Below, piece by piece: positions 43,788 to 52,079 of a stretch of 64,000 nucleotides of DNA. Every line of letters starts with the position of its first letter. The stretch's first letter is position 1. The stretch lies in assembly GCF_037113525.1 (NCBI RefSeq), contig NZ_CP146963.1, positions 1,240,001 through 1,304,000 of the forward strand. The letters run 5' to 3'. Position numbers and translations under genes: made by a program. This DNA is from Butyrivibrio fibrisolvens. Its GTDB lineage: Bacteria; Bacillota; Clostridia; Lachnospirales; Lachnospiraceae. The notes beneath the pieces were generated by a model. The model was given only the letters and a program-made list of their open reading frames with translations, had not been told where the DNA came from and did not search any database.

Positions 43788-44684
43788 ATGTCAAAAGCAA
43801 GTGATTTTATAAGAGAGAATTTCGCCAAGGGCGATGCTGCAAGAGATGCAGGACTCACAATTCCGGAAGACGTGATCAGATACAGTGATATCAAATACGG
43901 TGATAAAGGACAGCACCCTGAATGGCAGCTTCTTGATGTATACAGACCGGGAGACGTTCCGGAAGATAAAAAGCTCCCTGTCATCGTTGTAATCCACGGC
44001 GGCGGCTGGGTATATGGCGACAAGGAAGTATACAAGTTCTATTCAGCATCTCTTGCTCAGAGAGGCTTTGCAGTAGTTTGCTATTCCTACAGACTTGCGC
44101 CTGAATACACATTCCCATCAAGCCTTGAAGATTCCTGTGCAGTTATTAACTGGATCGTAGATAACGAAGATAAATATGGTTTCGACCTTGATAACATCTT
44201 TGGTGTAGGCGATTCTGCAGGCGGTACACTTATCGGCCTTACAGCTGCATTCCTTACAAACAAGGACTATGCTGACAAGTTTGATTTTACAGCATCAGAC
44301 AGATTCAAGTTCAAGGGAATTGCATTTAACTGCGCTGCATTTGAGATTAAGGCAGTAAAAGAAGCTGATGACAACATGGGTTCACTCATGGATGACCTTT
44401 TTGGCAAAAAAGTTACAGATGATGACCTTGATGTTATGAATGCAGGTAACTATATTACTGGTGCATATCCGCCATCATTCCTTATGTCTGCAACAGGAGA
44501 CTTCCTTAAGGATGAGCTTCCTAAGATGGCAGAAGTTATGATCAGGAATTCTGTACCATTTACCTGCAAATACTATACAAGCCCAAATGGAGAGCTTGGA
44601 CATGTATTCCACTGCAATATGAGGCTTCCTGAAGCAACTCAGTGCAATGACGACGAGGCACAGTTCTTTAAAGATCTTATGTAA
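43788..44684 (+). CDS. Alpha/beta hydrolase, HSL-type carboxylesterase
   Basis: A 298-residue cytoplasmic esterase. The oxyanion-hole motif HGGGW is near residue 68 and the nucleophile elbow GDSAGG near 147; GHVFHCN near the end carries the catalytic His. These are the hormone-sensitive-lipase family marks. Next to a sugar symporter, it probably removes acetyl or other acyl groups from imported oligosaccharides. It ends in a strong terminator. Confidence 0.9.
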   Translation: MSKASDFIRENFAKGDAARDAGLTIPEDVIRYSDIKYGDKGQHPEWQLLDVYRPGDVPEDKKLPVIVVIHGGGWVYGDKEVYKFYSASLAQRGFAVVCYSYRLAPEYTFPSSLEDSCAVINWIVDNEDKYGFDLDNIFGVGDSAGGTLIGLTAAFLTNKDYADKFDFTASDRFKFKGIAFNCAAFEIKAVKEADDNMGSLMDDLFGKKVTDDDLDVMNAGNYITGAYPPSFLMSATGDFLKDELPKMAEVMIRNSVPFTCKYYTSPNGELGHVFHCNMRLPEATQCNDDEAQFFKDLM

Positions 44685-44714
44685 AAAGATATATAGTGCT
44701 AACGCATTAGTATT

Positions 44715-44775
44715 CCCCCTTCGAGGTGGACAAGAGAAATAATAAATCTTGTGCCGCCTGGAAGGGGGATTTTTG
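44715..44775 (+). terminator. Terminator after the HSL-type esterase gene
   Basis: CCCCCTTC / GAAGGGGG outer stem encloses an inner CAAGA / TCTTG stem, then ATTTTT. Confidence 0.85.
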
Positions 44776-44792
44776 TTTAATAACAAATGTCG

Positions 44793-44856
44793 TTCGTCGG
44801 ATTAAATATTCAATTCGTCGGATTGGGTAGTTTGAAAATGTATTAAAAGCTACAAT
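44793..44856 (+). promoter_or_regulatory. Tandem direct-repeat activator site and promoter (LytTR-like), copy 2
   Basis: TTCGTCGGATT occurs at 44793 and 44814, exactly 21 bp apart. A -10 box TACAAT lies at 44851-44856, 37 bp after the second repeat starts. This mirrors the site at 11828. The next 80 bases hold only very short frames; a GGAGG at 44860-44864 may serve a tiny peptide or be a remnant. Confidence 0.55.
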
Positions 44857-44936
44857 TTTGGAGGCATTAGATCTGACAAAAGTGGACATGGATGCTTATG
44901 ATAAATGTATAGAAATGAATAATTAAGAGCTACAGA

Positions 44937-45104
44937 ATGAAGAAGAAAAAAGAAATAATTATATGTGCAATAGCAATAATTGTACTTTTTTTGCTACTAT
45001 TTTTTTTCCATAAGTATGAGTATAAAAAGGGAAACTGGTATCTTATAGACAGTAATGGAAATTTTATTTCTAATATTTTTTATAAGGATAAAGAGGAAAA
45101 ATGA
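44937..45104 (+). CDS. Small single-span membrane protein (55 residues)
   Basis: A 55-residue frame: MKKKKEIIICAIAIIVLFLL, a run of Phe, then a basic and polar tail ending FYKDKEEK. It has one membrane helix after a Lys-rich start, so it should sit with the C-terminus outside. Its TGA overlaps the ATG of the LRR gene by four bases (ATGA), which supports translation. The ribosome site is weak. No family recognised. Confidence 0.6.
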   Translation: MKKKKEIIICAIAIIVLFLLLFFFHKYEYKKGNWYLIDSNGNFISNIFYKDKEEK

Positions 45105-46024
45105 TGAGAAAGATAAAGATTGTATTATCGTTAATTGCTGTTTGCATTGGTTTTGTATTATTAGCCTCGAAGCTTATTTTTCAAAGACATTGGGTGGGAG
45201 ATTATCAGGTGTTAATTGATAAAAACCTAAAAACTTTGTCGATATATGGGTATCGTGGAGACGAAGAGGTGGTTATCCCAACTGAAATAGGGCTGTTTGA
45301 GGTGAAATATATTTATAATGATACATTTAAAGACAATTTAGATATTACATCTGTTTTGATACCGAAAGAGTATAGTGCTTATTTGGATTTTAGTGGGTGC
45401 ATTAACTTAAAGAAAATTGAATTCGAAGAAGGAACAATGGTTGCTAAGGTATGTGTCTCTGAATGCGAGAGTTTAGAAGAAGTCGTAATTCCAGAAGGAG
45501 TAGAAATAATAAGTGGCTGGTTTATTAACTGTCCTGGATTGGGAGATATAAAGTTTCCTAGTACATTAAAAAAAGCGAGAAAACACGATTTTGATAATTC
45601 AAATCTATATGAGATACACAAGAATGAAAAATATTATGTGGTTGGAGATGGTGTATTACTTTTTTTTAATGGAGACTACAATCAGGACATTGTGGTACCA
45701 AAAGGGGTTAAGAGTTTTGATGATTACATTCCAAAGGATGAGGTGGATCCAAGAAAAGTTTTTATTCCAGATACAATATCAATACTCCGTACACAAATAT
45801 CTGATGGAGATACTTTTTATTTTGGAGACGGAGAATTTGAAAGTCTAGATTTGGATTGCTTAGAGCATGGTGTAAATGGAACAATTATTGCCCCTGCCGA
45901 TTCCTATGTCGAGGAATACTGTAAAGAAAACGGCTACACATTCCGCGTTATGACAGACGAGGAAGAAAAGGAGTGGCGTGAAAAGACAGAGGCAGCTGTA
46001 TCAGAGATAACCTATCAGGAGTAA
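45101..46024 (+). CDS. BspA-like leucine-rich repeat surface protein
   Basis: A 307-residue protein with one N-terminal membrane helix (residues 5-25, basic before it), so it is exported and membrane-anchored. The body has LRR_5 repeats: SVLIPKEYSAYLDFSGCINL, EEVVIPEGVEIISGWFINCP, DIKFPSTL and DIVVPKGVKSF. It ends with an acidic tail. BspA-like proteins mediate adhesion or substrate binding. It is coupled to the 55-residue membrane protein gene, and both lie after the TTCGTC tandem repeats. Start may be ATG 45101 or the next ATG. Confidence 0.8.
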   Translation: MMRKIKIVLSLIAVCIGFVLLASKLIFQRHWVGDYQVLIDKNLKTLSIYGYRGDEEVVIPTEIGLFEVKYIYNDTFKDNLDITSVLIPKEYSAYLDFSGCINLKKIEFEEGTMVAKVCVSECESLEEVVIPEGVEIISGWFINCPGLGDIKFPSTLKKARKHDFDNSNLYEIHKNEKYYVVGDGVLLFFNGDYNQDIVVPKGVKSFDDYIPKDEVDPRKVFIPDTISILRTQISDGDTFYFGDGEFESLDLDCLEHGVNGTIIAPADSYVEEYCKENGYTFRVMTDEEEKEWREKTEAAVSEITYQE

Positions 46025-46114
46025 ATTGACGGATAAATCTACAAAAATTATAATTATTGCAAGTTCTAATGTTGCAAGATTACTCTATCATACAAGCTCA
46101 AAGTGGAGGTTATT

Positions 46115-46609
46115 ATGTTCAGGAAGATGAGAAGATTCAGGCAGCAGCTACCGGATGAAGAGGCAATCAAGATCCTTGAAAATGGCAAAACAGGCGTACT
46201 TGCTGTTAATGGTGATGATGGTTATCCGTATACAGTTCCTATCAACTATCTGTATAGGGACGGTAAGATCATAATCCATGGTGCCAAGGCAGGTCATAAG
46301 TATGATGCCATGCTTAAAAGTGATAAGGTATCCTTCTGCGTTATCGACAAGGATGAAGTCGTTCCGGATAAGGTAACCAATTACTTTAGAAGCGTAGTAG
46401 CTTTTGGACGAGTTAAGATAATAGAAGATGAAGACTTAAGAAAAGAAGCCGCGCTTGCCATAGGCAGGAAGTTCTCTCCTGAAGAAGCTGTTCAGGAAGA
46501 CATGAGAAGATCATATGCCAATGTTGTTATGTATGAAATTAGTATAGAACACCTGACAGGCAAAGAAGCTATAGAGCTTGTAGCTATGAAGGCGGCTCAA
46601 GATAAATAA
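46115..46609 (+). CDS. NimA-like flavin-binding split-barrel protein
   Basis: About 164 residues. It opens MFRKMRRFRQQLPDEEAIKI and continues GKTGVLAVNGDDGYPYTVPI, then GKIIIHGAKAGHKYDAM, which is the pattern of 5-nitroimidazole reductase (Nim) and related PNPOx-fold proteins. They bind FMN and reduce small compounds; the physiological substrate is unknown. Start at 46115, where GGAGG is at 46105-46109. Confidence 0.88.
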   Translation: MFRKMRRFRQQLPDEEAIKILENGKTGVLAVNGDDGYPYTVPINYLYRDGKIIIHGAKAGHKYDAMLKSDKVSFCVIDKDEVVPDKVTNYFRSVVAFGRVKIIEDEDLRKEAALAIGRKFSPEEAVQEDMRRSYANVVMYEISIEHLTGKEAIELVAMKAAQDK

Positions 46610-46678
46610 CTAAATTGGAAAAAAGGTTTAATTGGAGGATAGTTTTTTCACTTTTGGGTGATTAATTGTATTAGAATA

Positions 46679-47155
46679 ATGACGAATAACAATGGAGCAT
46701 TAAATGCATTAGCTAAAATAATTATTGGTGGAATGATACTCGTTTTTATTATTCCCTTGATCTTTTTGGGGCCTTTGGCTTTTCTTTTTATTGTAGGTTC
46801 TATTTTTGAAGGAGATTCAAGAAGAGTTAATGATACGTATGTATCTCCAAGCGGAATCTATCAGGTGGAGAGTATCAACGATTCTGCCGGAGCCATGGAC
46901 CAAGGTGAAAGCTTCCTGTGTTTAGAATTTATAGAAGATGGTGAAGAGTATCCTGTAGAAGGAGATAAGCCGTCAAAAAAAGCGGTAGAAATTGATGATA
47001 TTCATGGCAGATACGCCGCAGAGTATGAGGTTGAGTGGATTTCGGATGACAGCTTTACGGTTACATGGAATGATTATGATAATGAATATATAGCCGATGT
47101 CGTAATAGATGGAAGAAGCTGTACAGTAACTAATACACAGACGACTGCCAAATGA
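46679..47155 (+). CDS. Small membrane protein, DUF5412-like
   Basis: About 158 residues from ATG 46679 (a GTG at 46658 is also possible; neither has a good ribosome site). One long hydrophobic stretch (IIGGMILVFIIPLIFLGPLA) crosses the membrane. The rest is a beta-rich domain: YVSPSGIYQVESINDSAG and YEVEWISDDSFTVTWNDYD. This resembles DUF5412 proteins, of unknown function. It stands alone. Confidence 0.6.
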   Translation: MTNNNGALNALAKIIIGGMILVFIIPLIFLGPLAFLFIVGSIFEGDSRRVNDTYVSPSGIYQVESINDSAGAMDQGESFLCLEFIEDGEEYPVEGDKPSKKAVEIDDIHGRYAAEYEVEWISDDSFTVTWNDYDNEYIADVVIDGRSCTVTNTQTTAK

Positions 47156-47270
47156 TATTTATGACGTCTTGAACGAAGTGACAATAATTCATAATTTTGT
47201 TAAAAATGGTATAGTGTATTTGAAAAAAGATTTTTGAAAAACAACTTAAGAAAGAATAAAGGTGTTAGAA

Positions 47271-48323
47271 ATGGCTAGAAAGAAAAATGATTTTAAAGTT
47301 TACACAGATTTTATCATGGAGAAGAGTAAGGAGCTTCTGTCAATTGACTCTCCTACAGGCTATACAGATGATGCAGCAGCCTGGGTCAAGAAGGAGTTTG
47401 AAGCACTTGGCTTTAAAGCTTCATTTACAGGTAAGGGCGGAGTACTTGTAGAGCTTGGTGGCAAGGACAAGAAGAATGGTCTCTTCCTTGAAGCTCACAC
47501 AGATACACTTGGTGGTATGGTTTCTTCTATTAAGGGAACTGGTCGTCTTGTGGTAACACCTCTTGGCGGAATGAATGCCAACAATGCTGAGACAGAGAAT
47601 GTCCGCATTGTTACTAAGTTCGACGGAGATTATGAAGGAACATTCCAGCTTACTAACGCTTCTATCCATGTAAATGGCGAGTACAATGATATCAAGAGAA
47701 CCTTTGATACCTGCGAAGTTGTCCTTGATGAAGATGTTAATTCTAAAGAAGATGTTGAAAAACTTGGTATAAGCGTAGGCGATATCGTATGCTTTGATCC
47801 TTGTACACGTATCACAAAGTCAGGTTATATCAAGAGCAGATTCCTTGATGATAAGTTCAGCGTAGGTATACTTCTTGGATATGCCAAGTATCTTAAGGAT
47901 AACAAGATCACTCCAAAGCGTGCAGTATATGTACATGTAACTGTATTCGAAGAAGTAGGTCACGGCGGATGTGCATCAGTTCCTGAAGGCGTAACAGAAG
48001 CAATCTCAGTTGATATGGGATGCGTCGGCGAAGGTCTTACATGTACAGAGCGTCAGGTATCCATATGTTCCAAGGATAGCGGCGGACCATACGCTTATTC
48101 AGTAGTTAAGGGACTTATAGAAGCTGCTAAGAAGATGGGCGCTGACTATGCTGTTGATGTATATCCTCATTACGGATCTGACGTAGAAGCTACACTTCGT
48201 GCAGGCTTTGATGTTAAGCATGGTCTTATCGGCGCAGGTGTATATGCTTCTCACGGTTATGAGAGAAGCCATAGAGACGGAGCTGAGAATACACTTAAAC
48301 TTCTTATAGGCTATATAGATTGA
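47271..48323 (+). CDS. M42 family metallopeptidase
   Basis: About 350 residues of a cytosolic dinuclear-metal aminopeptidase, the family that includes glutamyl aminopeptidase PepA/FrvX. Metal ligands and catalytic residues are visible in EAHTDTLGG, SRFLDDKFSVG, VFEEVGHGG, VDMGCVG and the final GVYASHGYERSH. It trims peptides for amino-acid supply. Start at ATG 47271 with AAAGGTG upstream. A terminator follows. Confidence 0.92.
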   Translation: MARKKNDFKVYTDFIMEKSKELLSIDSPTGYTDDAAAWVKKEFEALGFKASFTGKGGVLVELGGKDKKNGLFLEAHTDTLGGMVSSIKGTGRLVVTPLGGMNANNAETENVRIVTKFDGDYEGTFQLTNASIHVNGEYNDIKRTFDTCEVVLDEDVNSKEDVEKLGISVGDIVCFDPCTRITKSGYIKSRFLDDKFSVGILLGYAKYLKDNKITPKRAVYVHVTVFEEVGHGGCASVPEGVTEAISVDMGCVGEGLTCTERQVSICSKDSGGPYAYSVVKGLIEAAKKMGADYAVDVYPHYGSDVEATLRAGFDVKHGLIGAGVYASHGYERSHRDGAENTLKLLIGYID

Positions 48324-48398
48324 TATTTAATAAGTATTAAAAAGGTATGTTTTTTTGTGAGTAAATAACAGAAATCCGCACCAGCTGCGAATAATGAG

Positions 48399-48438
48399 AC
48401 TACTGTTTTTGCTAGCGCATTAACAGTAGTTTTTTTTA
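48399..48438 (+). terminator. Terminator after M42 peptidase gene
   Basis: ACTACTGTT / AACAGTAGT stem, 14-base loop containing GCTAGC, T8. Confidence 0.9.
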
Positions 48439-48466
48439 TGAAAAAAGTATTTATGAGGTTAAAAAT

Positions 48467-50185
48467 ATGATTATCGGAATTGACTTAGGTACGACCAATT
48501 CACTGGTCAGTGCATGGACAGATGAAGGTATTAAGATGATTAAAAATTCACTCGGGGAATATCTTACGCCTTCAGTTGTCAGCATAGAATCTAACGGTGA
48601 CACTTTTGTGGGCCAGATTGCCAAAGAAAGACTTATCACACATCCTGAAACTACCTTCCAGGAATTCAAAAGAAATATGGGATCAGATGTGACATATAAT
48701 GCCTTCGGCAGAACCTATACAGCTACAGATCTTTCTGCAATAGTTTTAAGGGAACTTAAACAGGATGCTGAAAGAGAGCTTGGCCAGGAAGTCACTGAAG
48801 CTATTATCAGTGTACCTGCTTATTTTTCAGACAGTCAGAGAGCTGCAACAAGAAATGCAGGGCTTATAGCAGGTCTTAAGGTTAGCAGACTTGTAAATGA
48901 GCCATCAGCAGCTGCCCTGTACTATCATGTGAGTCATATTAATGAAGATGAGAAATACATCGTATTTGATTTTGGCGGAGGAACACTTGATGTAACTTTA
49001 GTCGATGCCTTTGAAAACATAATAGAAATTCAGGGAATATCAGGTGATAACCATCTTGGAGGAGCTGATTTTAATGAAGCTATAGCTCTTGATATCTGCA
49101 ACAAGAATGACCTGATATGGCCGGCACTGACTGATTATCAGAGAGCACTTATTTACCATCATGCTGAGATTATTAAAATCAGACTTTCAACAGAATCCGA
49201 ACTGGAATATAAATTCAGATTTTCCAGGAATAAAGAGGATCTTTTTGCAAAAGAAATTGTATATAGAATAGATCTTCAGCATCTGGTTGATATATCTGCT
49301 GATATTTATGAAAAGATCAAACGCGTGATGATAAGACTTTTCAATGATGCAGGTATGACCAAAGATGAAATTGATGATGTTGCAGGAATAATCCTTGTTG
49401 GCGGTTCATCCAAAATGCCGGCTGTAAAGCTTTTCCTAAGATCCATGTATGGAGGTAAACTTCTCGTTGATGAAAACCCGGACGAGATAGTATGTAAGGG
49501 AGTGGGCGTTGCGGCTGGAATACAGCAAAGATCAGGCAATGTCAAAGATCTGATTCTGACAGATATATGTCCATTTACACTTGGCGTTGGGATAGTTAAT
49601 GACGTTATGTCACCGATTATCCACAAGAATGAAATCCTTCCATGCAGTAGAACTGAGACTTATCAGACTATTAAGGATATGCAGGATAAGATCGTTTTTA
49701 GCGTATATCAGGGAGAATACCACACTGCATCCAGGAATAAACTCCTGGATAAGATATCGCTTAAAGTTAAGCCGTTACCTGCAGGTGAAGCTACTGTTGA
49801 TGTGACATTTTCATATGATATAAATGGTATTTTCGAAATTGAGTTTGAGTCTGAATATATGGATGAATCTTTGATCAAAGATATAGCGCAAAGCAGCGGA
49901 TTATCAGAAGCAGATCTTGCGGCAAGAAGGAAGAAGCTCGCTGAACTAAAGAGTAAGTCCAAAGAAAACAGGAATAAGTTGAGTCTTCTTATGGAAAAAG
50001 CTGATAGGCTTTTTGCAGAATCCAATATGGAGCAGAGAATTTTTCTTGGTAATGCTATGGAGGAATATCAGAGAGCGATGCGAAATGCTAATACAGGTGC
50101 AATCGAAGCTTCAAAGCAAAATCTTGAAAATGCAATAGAAATTATTGAAAGAAGTATTTACGGTCTACCTCATCCTGAAATATAA
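48467..50185 (+). CDS. Hsp70 family chaperone, HscC-like
   Basis: A 572-residue DnaK-type protein, shorter than DnaK (about 610-640). The ATPase domain has GIDLGTTNSLV, VPAYFSDSQRAATRNAG, VNEPSAAALYY, FDFGGGTLDVT and GIILVGGSSKMP. The substrate-binding domain is compact and the helical lid (EADLAARRKKLAEL onward) is short; the C-terminal EEVD-like tail is missing. This is the HscC subgroup, which uses specialised J-proteins. The next gene encodes one such protein. Confidence 0.9.
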   Translation: MIIGIDLGTTNSLVSAWTDEGIKMIKNSLGEYLTPSVVSIESNGDTFVGQIAKERLITHPETTFQEFKRNMGSDVTYNAFGRTYTATDLSAIVLRELKQDAERELGQEVTEAIISVPAYFSDSQRAATRNAGLIAGLKVSRLVNEPSAAALYYHVSHINEDEKYIVFDFGGGTLDVTLVDAFENIIEIQGISGDNHLGGADFNEAIALDICNKNDLIWPALTDYQRALIYHHAEIIKIRLSTESELEYKFRFSRNKEDLFAKEIVYRIDLQHLVDISADIYEKIKRVMIRLFNDAGMTKDEIDDVAGIILVGGSSKMPAVKLFLRSMYGGKLLVDENPDEIVCKGVGVAAGIQQRSGNVKDLILTDICPFTLGVGIVNDVMSPIIHKNEILPCSRTETYQTIKDMQDKIVFSVYQGEYHTASRNKLLDKISLKVKPLPAGEATVDVTFSYDINGIFEIEFESEYMDESLIKDIAQSSGLSEADLAARRKKLAELKSKSKENRNKLSLLMEKADRLFAESNMEQRIFLGNAMEEYQRAMRNANTGAIEASKQNLENAIEIIERSIYGLPHPEI

Positions 50186-50198
50186 GTATTGGGAGAAG

Positions 50199-50234
50199 GT
50201 ATGACTTTTTGTCACTTCGTTCCAAAAGTCATAC
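50199..50234 (+). promoter_or_regulatory. Hairpin between Hsp70 and J-like genes
   Basis: GTATGACTTTT / AAAAGTCATAC, 11-bp perfect stem with a 14-base loop. There is no T run, so it may modulate rather than end transcription. Confidence 0.6.
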
Positions 50235-50292
50235 AAGAATTCATGACTATATTTTATGAGCAAGCTGTTCTGTCGTGAGTGAAAGGTAAGGT

Positions 50293-51939
50293 ATGAATAA
50301 AGGTTATTGGGCAATCTTACAGATAGAATCTACTACGGATGAGAAAGCAATAAAGAGAGCATATGCAAAACTTTCAAGACAGTACCATCCCCAGGAACAT
50401 CCCGAAGAATTCAAGAATCTGAAGGCAGCCTATAAAGAAGCTATTAATTATGCCAAAAGGCATAAGAGCTTGGAAGAAAAAGCTATAGATGATAAAAAAG
50501 TAGTAGAAGAAAATTCTGATAATCAGGAATCGGTATCAGCTTTTAATAAAGATGATTACAGTCAAAAAGATGAGGTGAAATCTGACGATCAGGAAGAGAT
50601 TACTTTTGAACATCATGATATAAAGACAGATGATCTGGAAAAGATCACTTTTGAACATTTCGAAATAAAGACAGATGATCAGATATATAATCAGAAAATC
50701 AATTTCAACCTTGAAGATGTAGAAGTTTCGGATGAACCTGAGGGACCTGAGAATGAAAACTCTCTCGATCCAAAGCTTAAGCTTAAGGAGTATACTCTTT
50801 TTGCAGAATATGTTGAAAAGGTAAGACAACTGTCTTTTTTATCAAAAGATGAAAAAACGTGGATGCTTATCTTTTTAAGACAGTCTGCTGTTTTTTATGA
50901 CAATAAGAATAACCTGACAGCATACTGGGGAGTTTTTTGTTGTGATATAGTTGAAAAGTATAAAATTCTTTGCAAGAAGAAATATAAACCTGATCCGAAA
51001 ATTACAAGATTTATTGTTGATTATTATTCTTATCTGCCCGACTTTGACTACAATGTATGGGATACTTTGGCCAAATTTCTTTTCCCTGATACAAAAGAAG
51101 CAAGGAGCAAAGGAGAATGGCCGGAAATAGTCAACAAATTTGAACTTATCAGAAGTTATCAGATTGAAGGCCATGTATACCAAAATCAGGTTGATGTGCC
51201 TATTGATATAATCATAAAGAATATCTATCCCTGGAGTAAAAGACGTGATGAGGAACGGGATATCAATACATCAGTAGCTGATGATGTTTGGAATAATGGT
51301 GAAGGTCATAGAAAAAATAAATCTTCTGATAAGGGCAGTCTTGGTTTCGCTAAAGGATTTTTTTGTTTTTTGTTTATTCTCTTTCTTTTTGAGATGTCCA
51401 GCTTATTAGTTGTATTTAGTGGTAGTCCGAATGAAAAACGGCAGACACAAGAACAGAATTCGCTCGTAACGCAGCAGAACGTGGCGAATTATTTGGCGAC
51501 TAATGGGGACAATCAACTTGTTGCTGATAGTTACAATAACAGCGCAAATAACACTAACATAAGCGACATTATGGATAGTATAGAAATGACATCTTACATG
51601 AATGAAGATGGTTCTTATGAATTTGAATTTGTAAAAAAACCTGCTTCTGTTTCCAATTTAAAGGTTGAAATGTCTGATGATCTATCTAATGGCGTTGTCT
51701 CATGGGATCTGGTTAAAGATCAAGATGGCAGACCAATAGGATATCATGTCGAGATATATGCCAAGGACGAAAAAAGTGTATGGACGAAAATAGAAGAAAT
51801 AGATGTACCATCTGATGAAGGCGCATCAAGCGTGTCGTTTACAGCAGCATCAGGTTGTCAGTTTAAAGCCGAGGTTACAACTTATGTTGACAACGAGGAT
51901 CATGTGGAAGGGAAAAAGGTTATAACTTATACAGAATAA
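50293..51939 (+). CDS. Membrane-anchored J-like cochaperone with FN3-like tail
   Basis: A 548-residue protein. Residues 1-58 are J-domain-like (GYWAILQIESTTDEKAIKRA, YAKLSRQYHPQEHPEEF); the HPD motif is HPQ. Residues 60-150 are acidic with internal repeats (ITFEHHDIKTDDLE and ITFEHFEIKTDDQ). A helical region follows. One membrane helix lies near residues 352-372. The outer tail ends in a fibronectin-III-like domain (VSNLKVEMSDDLSNGVVSWD, IGYHVEIYA). This layout, next to HscC-like Hsp70, recalls the DjlB/DjlC partners of E. coli HscC, which also have altered J domains. It would recruit the Hsp70 to the membrane. Confidence 0.78.
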   Translation: MNKGYWAILQIESTTDEKAIKRAYAKLSRQYHPQEHPEEFKNLKAAYKEAINYAKRHKSLEEKAIDDKKVVEENSDNQESVSAFNKDDYSQKDEVKSDDQEEITFEHHDIKTDDLEKITFEHFEIKTDDQIYNQKINFNLEDVEVSDEPEGPENENSLDPKLKLKEYTLFAEYVEKVRQLSFLSKDEKTWMLIFLRQSAVFYDNKNNLTAYWGVFCCDIVEKYKILCKKKYKPDPKITRFIVDYYSYLPDFDYNVWDTLAKFLFPDTKEARSKGEWPEIVNKFELIRSYQIEGHVYQNQVDVPIDIIIKNIYPWSKRRDEERDINTSVADDVWNNGEGHRKNKSSDKGSLGFAKGFFCFLFILFLFEMSSLLVVFSGSPNEKRQTQEQNSLVTQQNVANYLATNGDNQLVADSYNNSANNTNISDIMDSIEMTSYMNEDGSYEFEFVKKPASVSNLKVEMSDDLSNGVVSWDLVKDQDGRPIGYHVEIYAKDEKSVWTKIEEIDVPSDEGASSVSFTAASGCQFKAEVTTYVDNEDHVEGKKVITYTE

Positions 51940-52000
51940 TCTGACTGCTGCACTTTTGAATCTATGATTCAAAAATGTATACTTTTTGGTTACTATAGTA

Positions 52001-52045
52001 AAACCACTGCCAATCATTACAAAAACAAGATATTGGCAGTGGTTT
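52001..52045. terminator. Bidirectional terminator
   Basis: AAACCACTGCCAAT / ATTGGCAGTGGTTT, 14-bp perfect stem with a 17-base loop, T run beyond. It lies between the J-like gene and the convergent lipoprotein gene. Confidence 0.9.
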
Positions 52046-52079
52046 TTATATCTTTACAATTATTCAGATTTACGAACTA

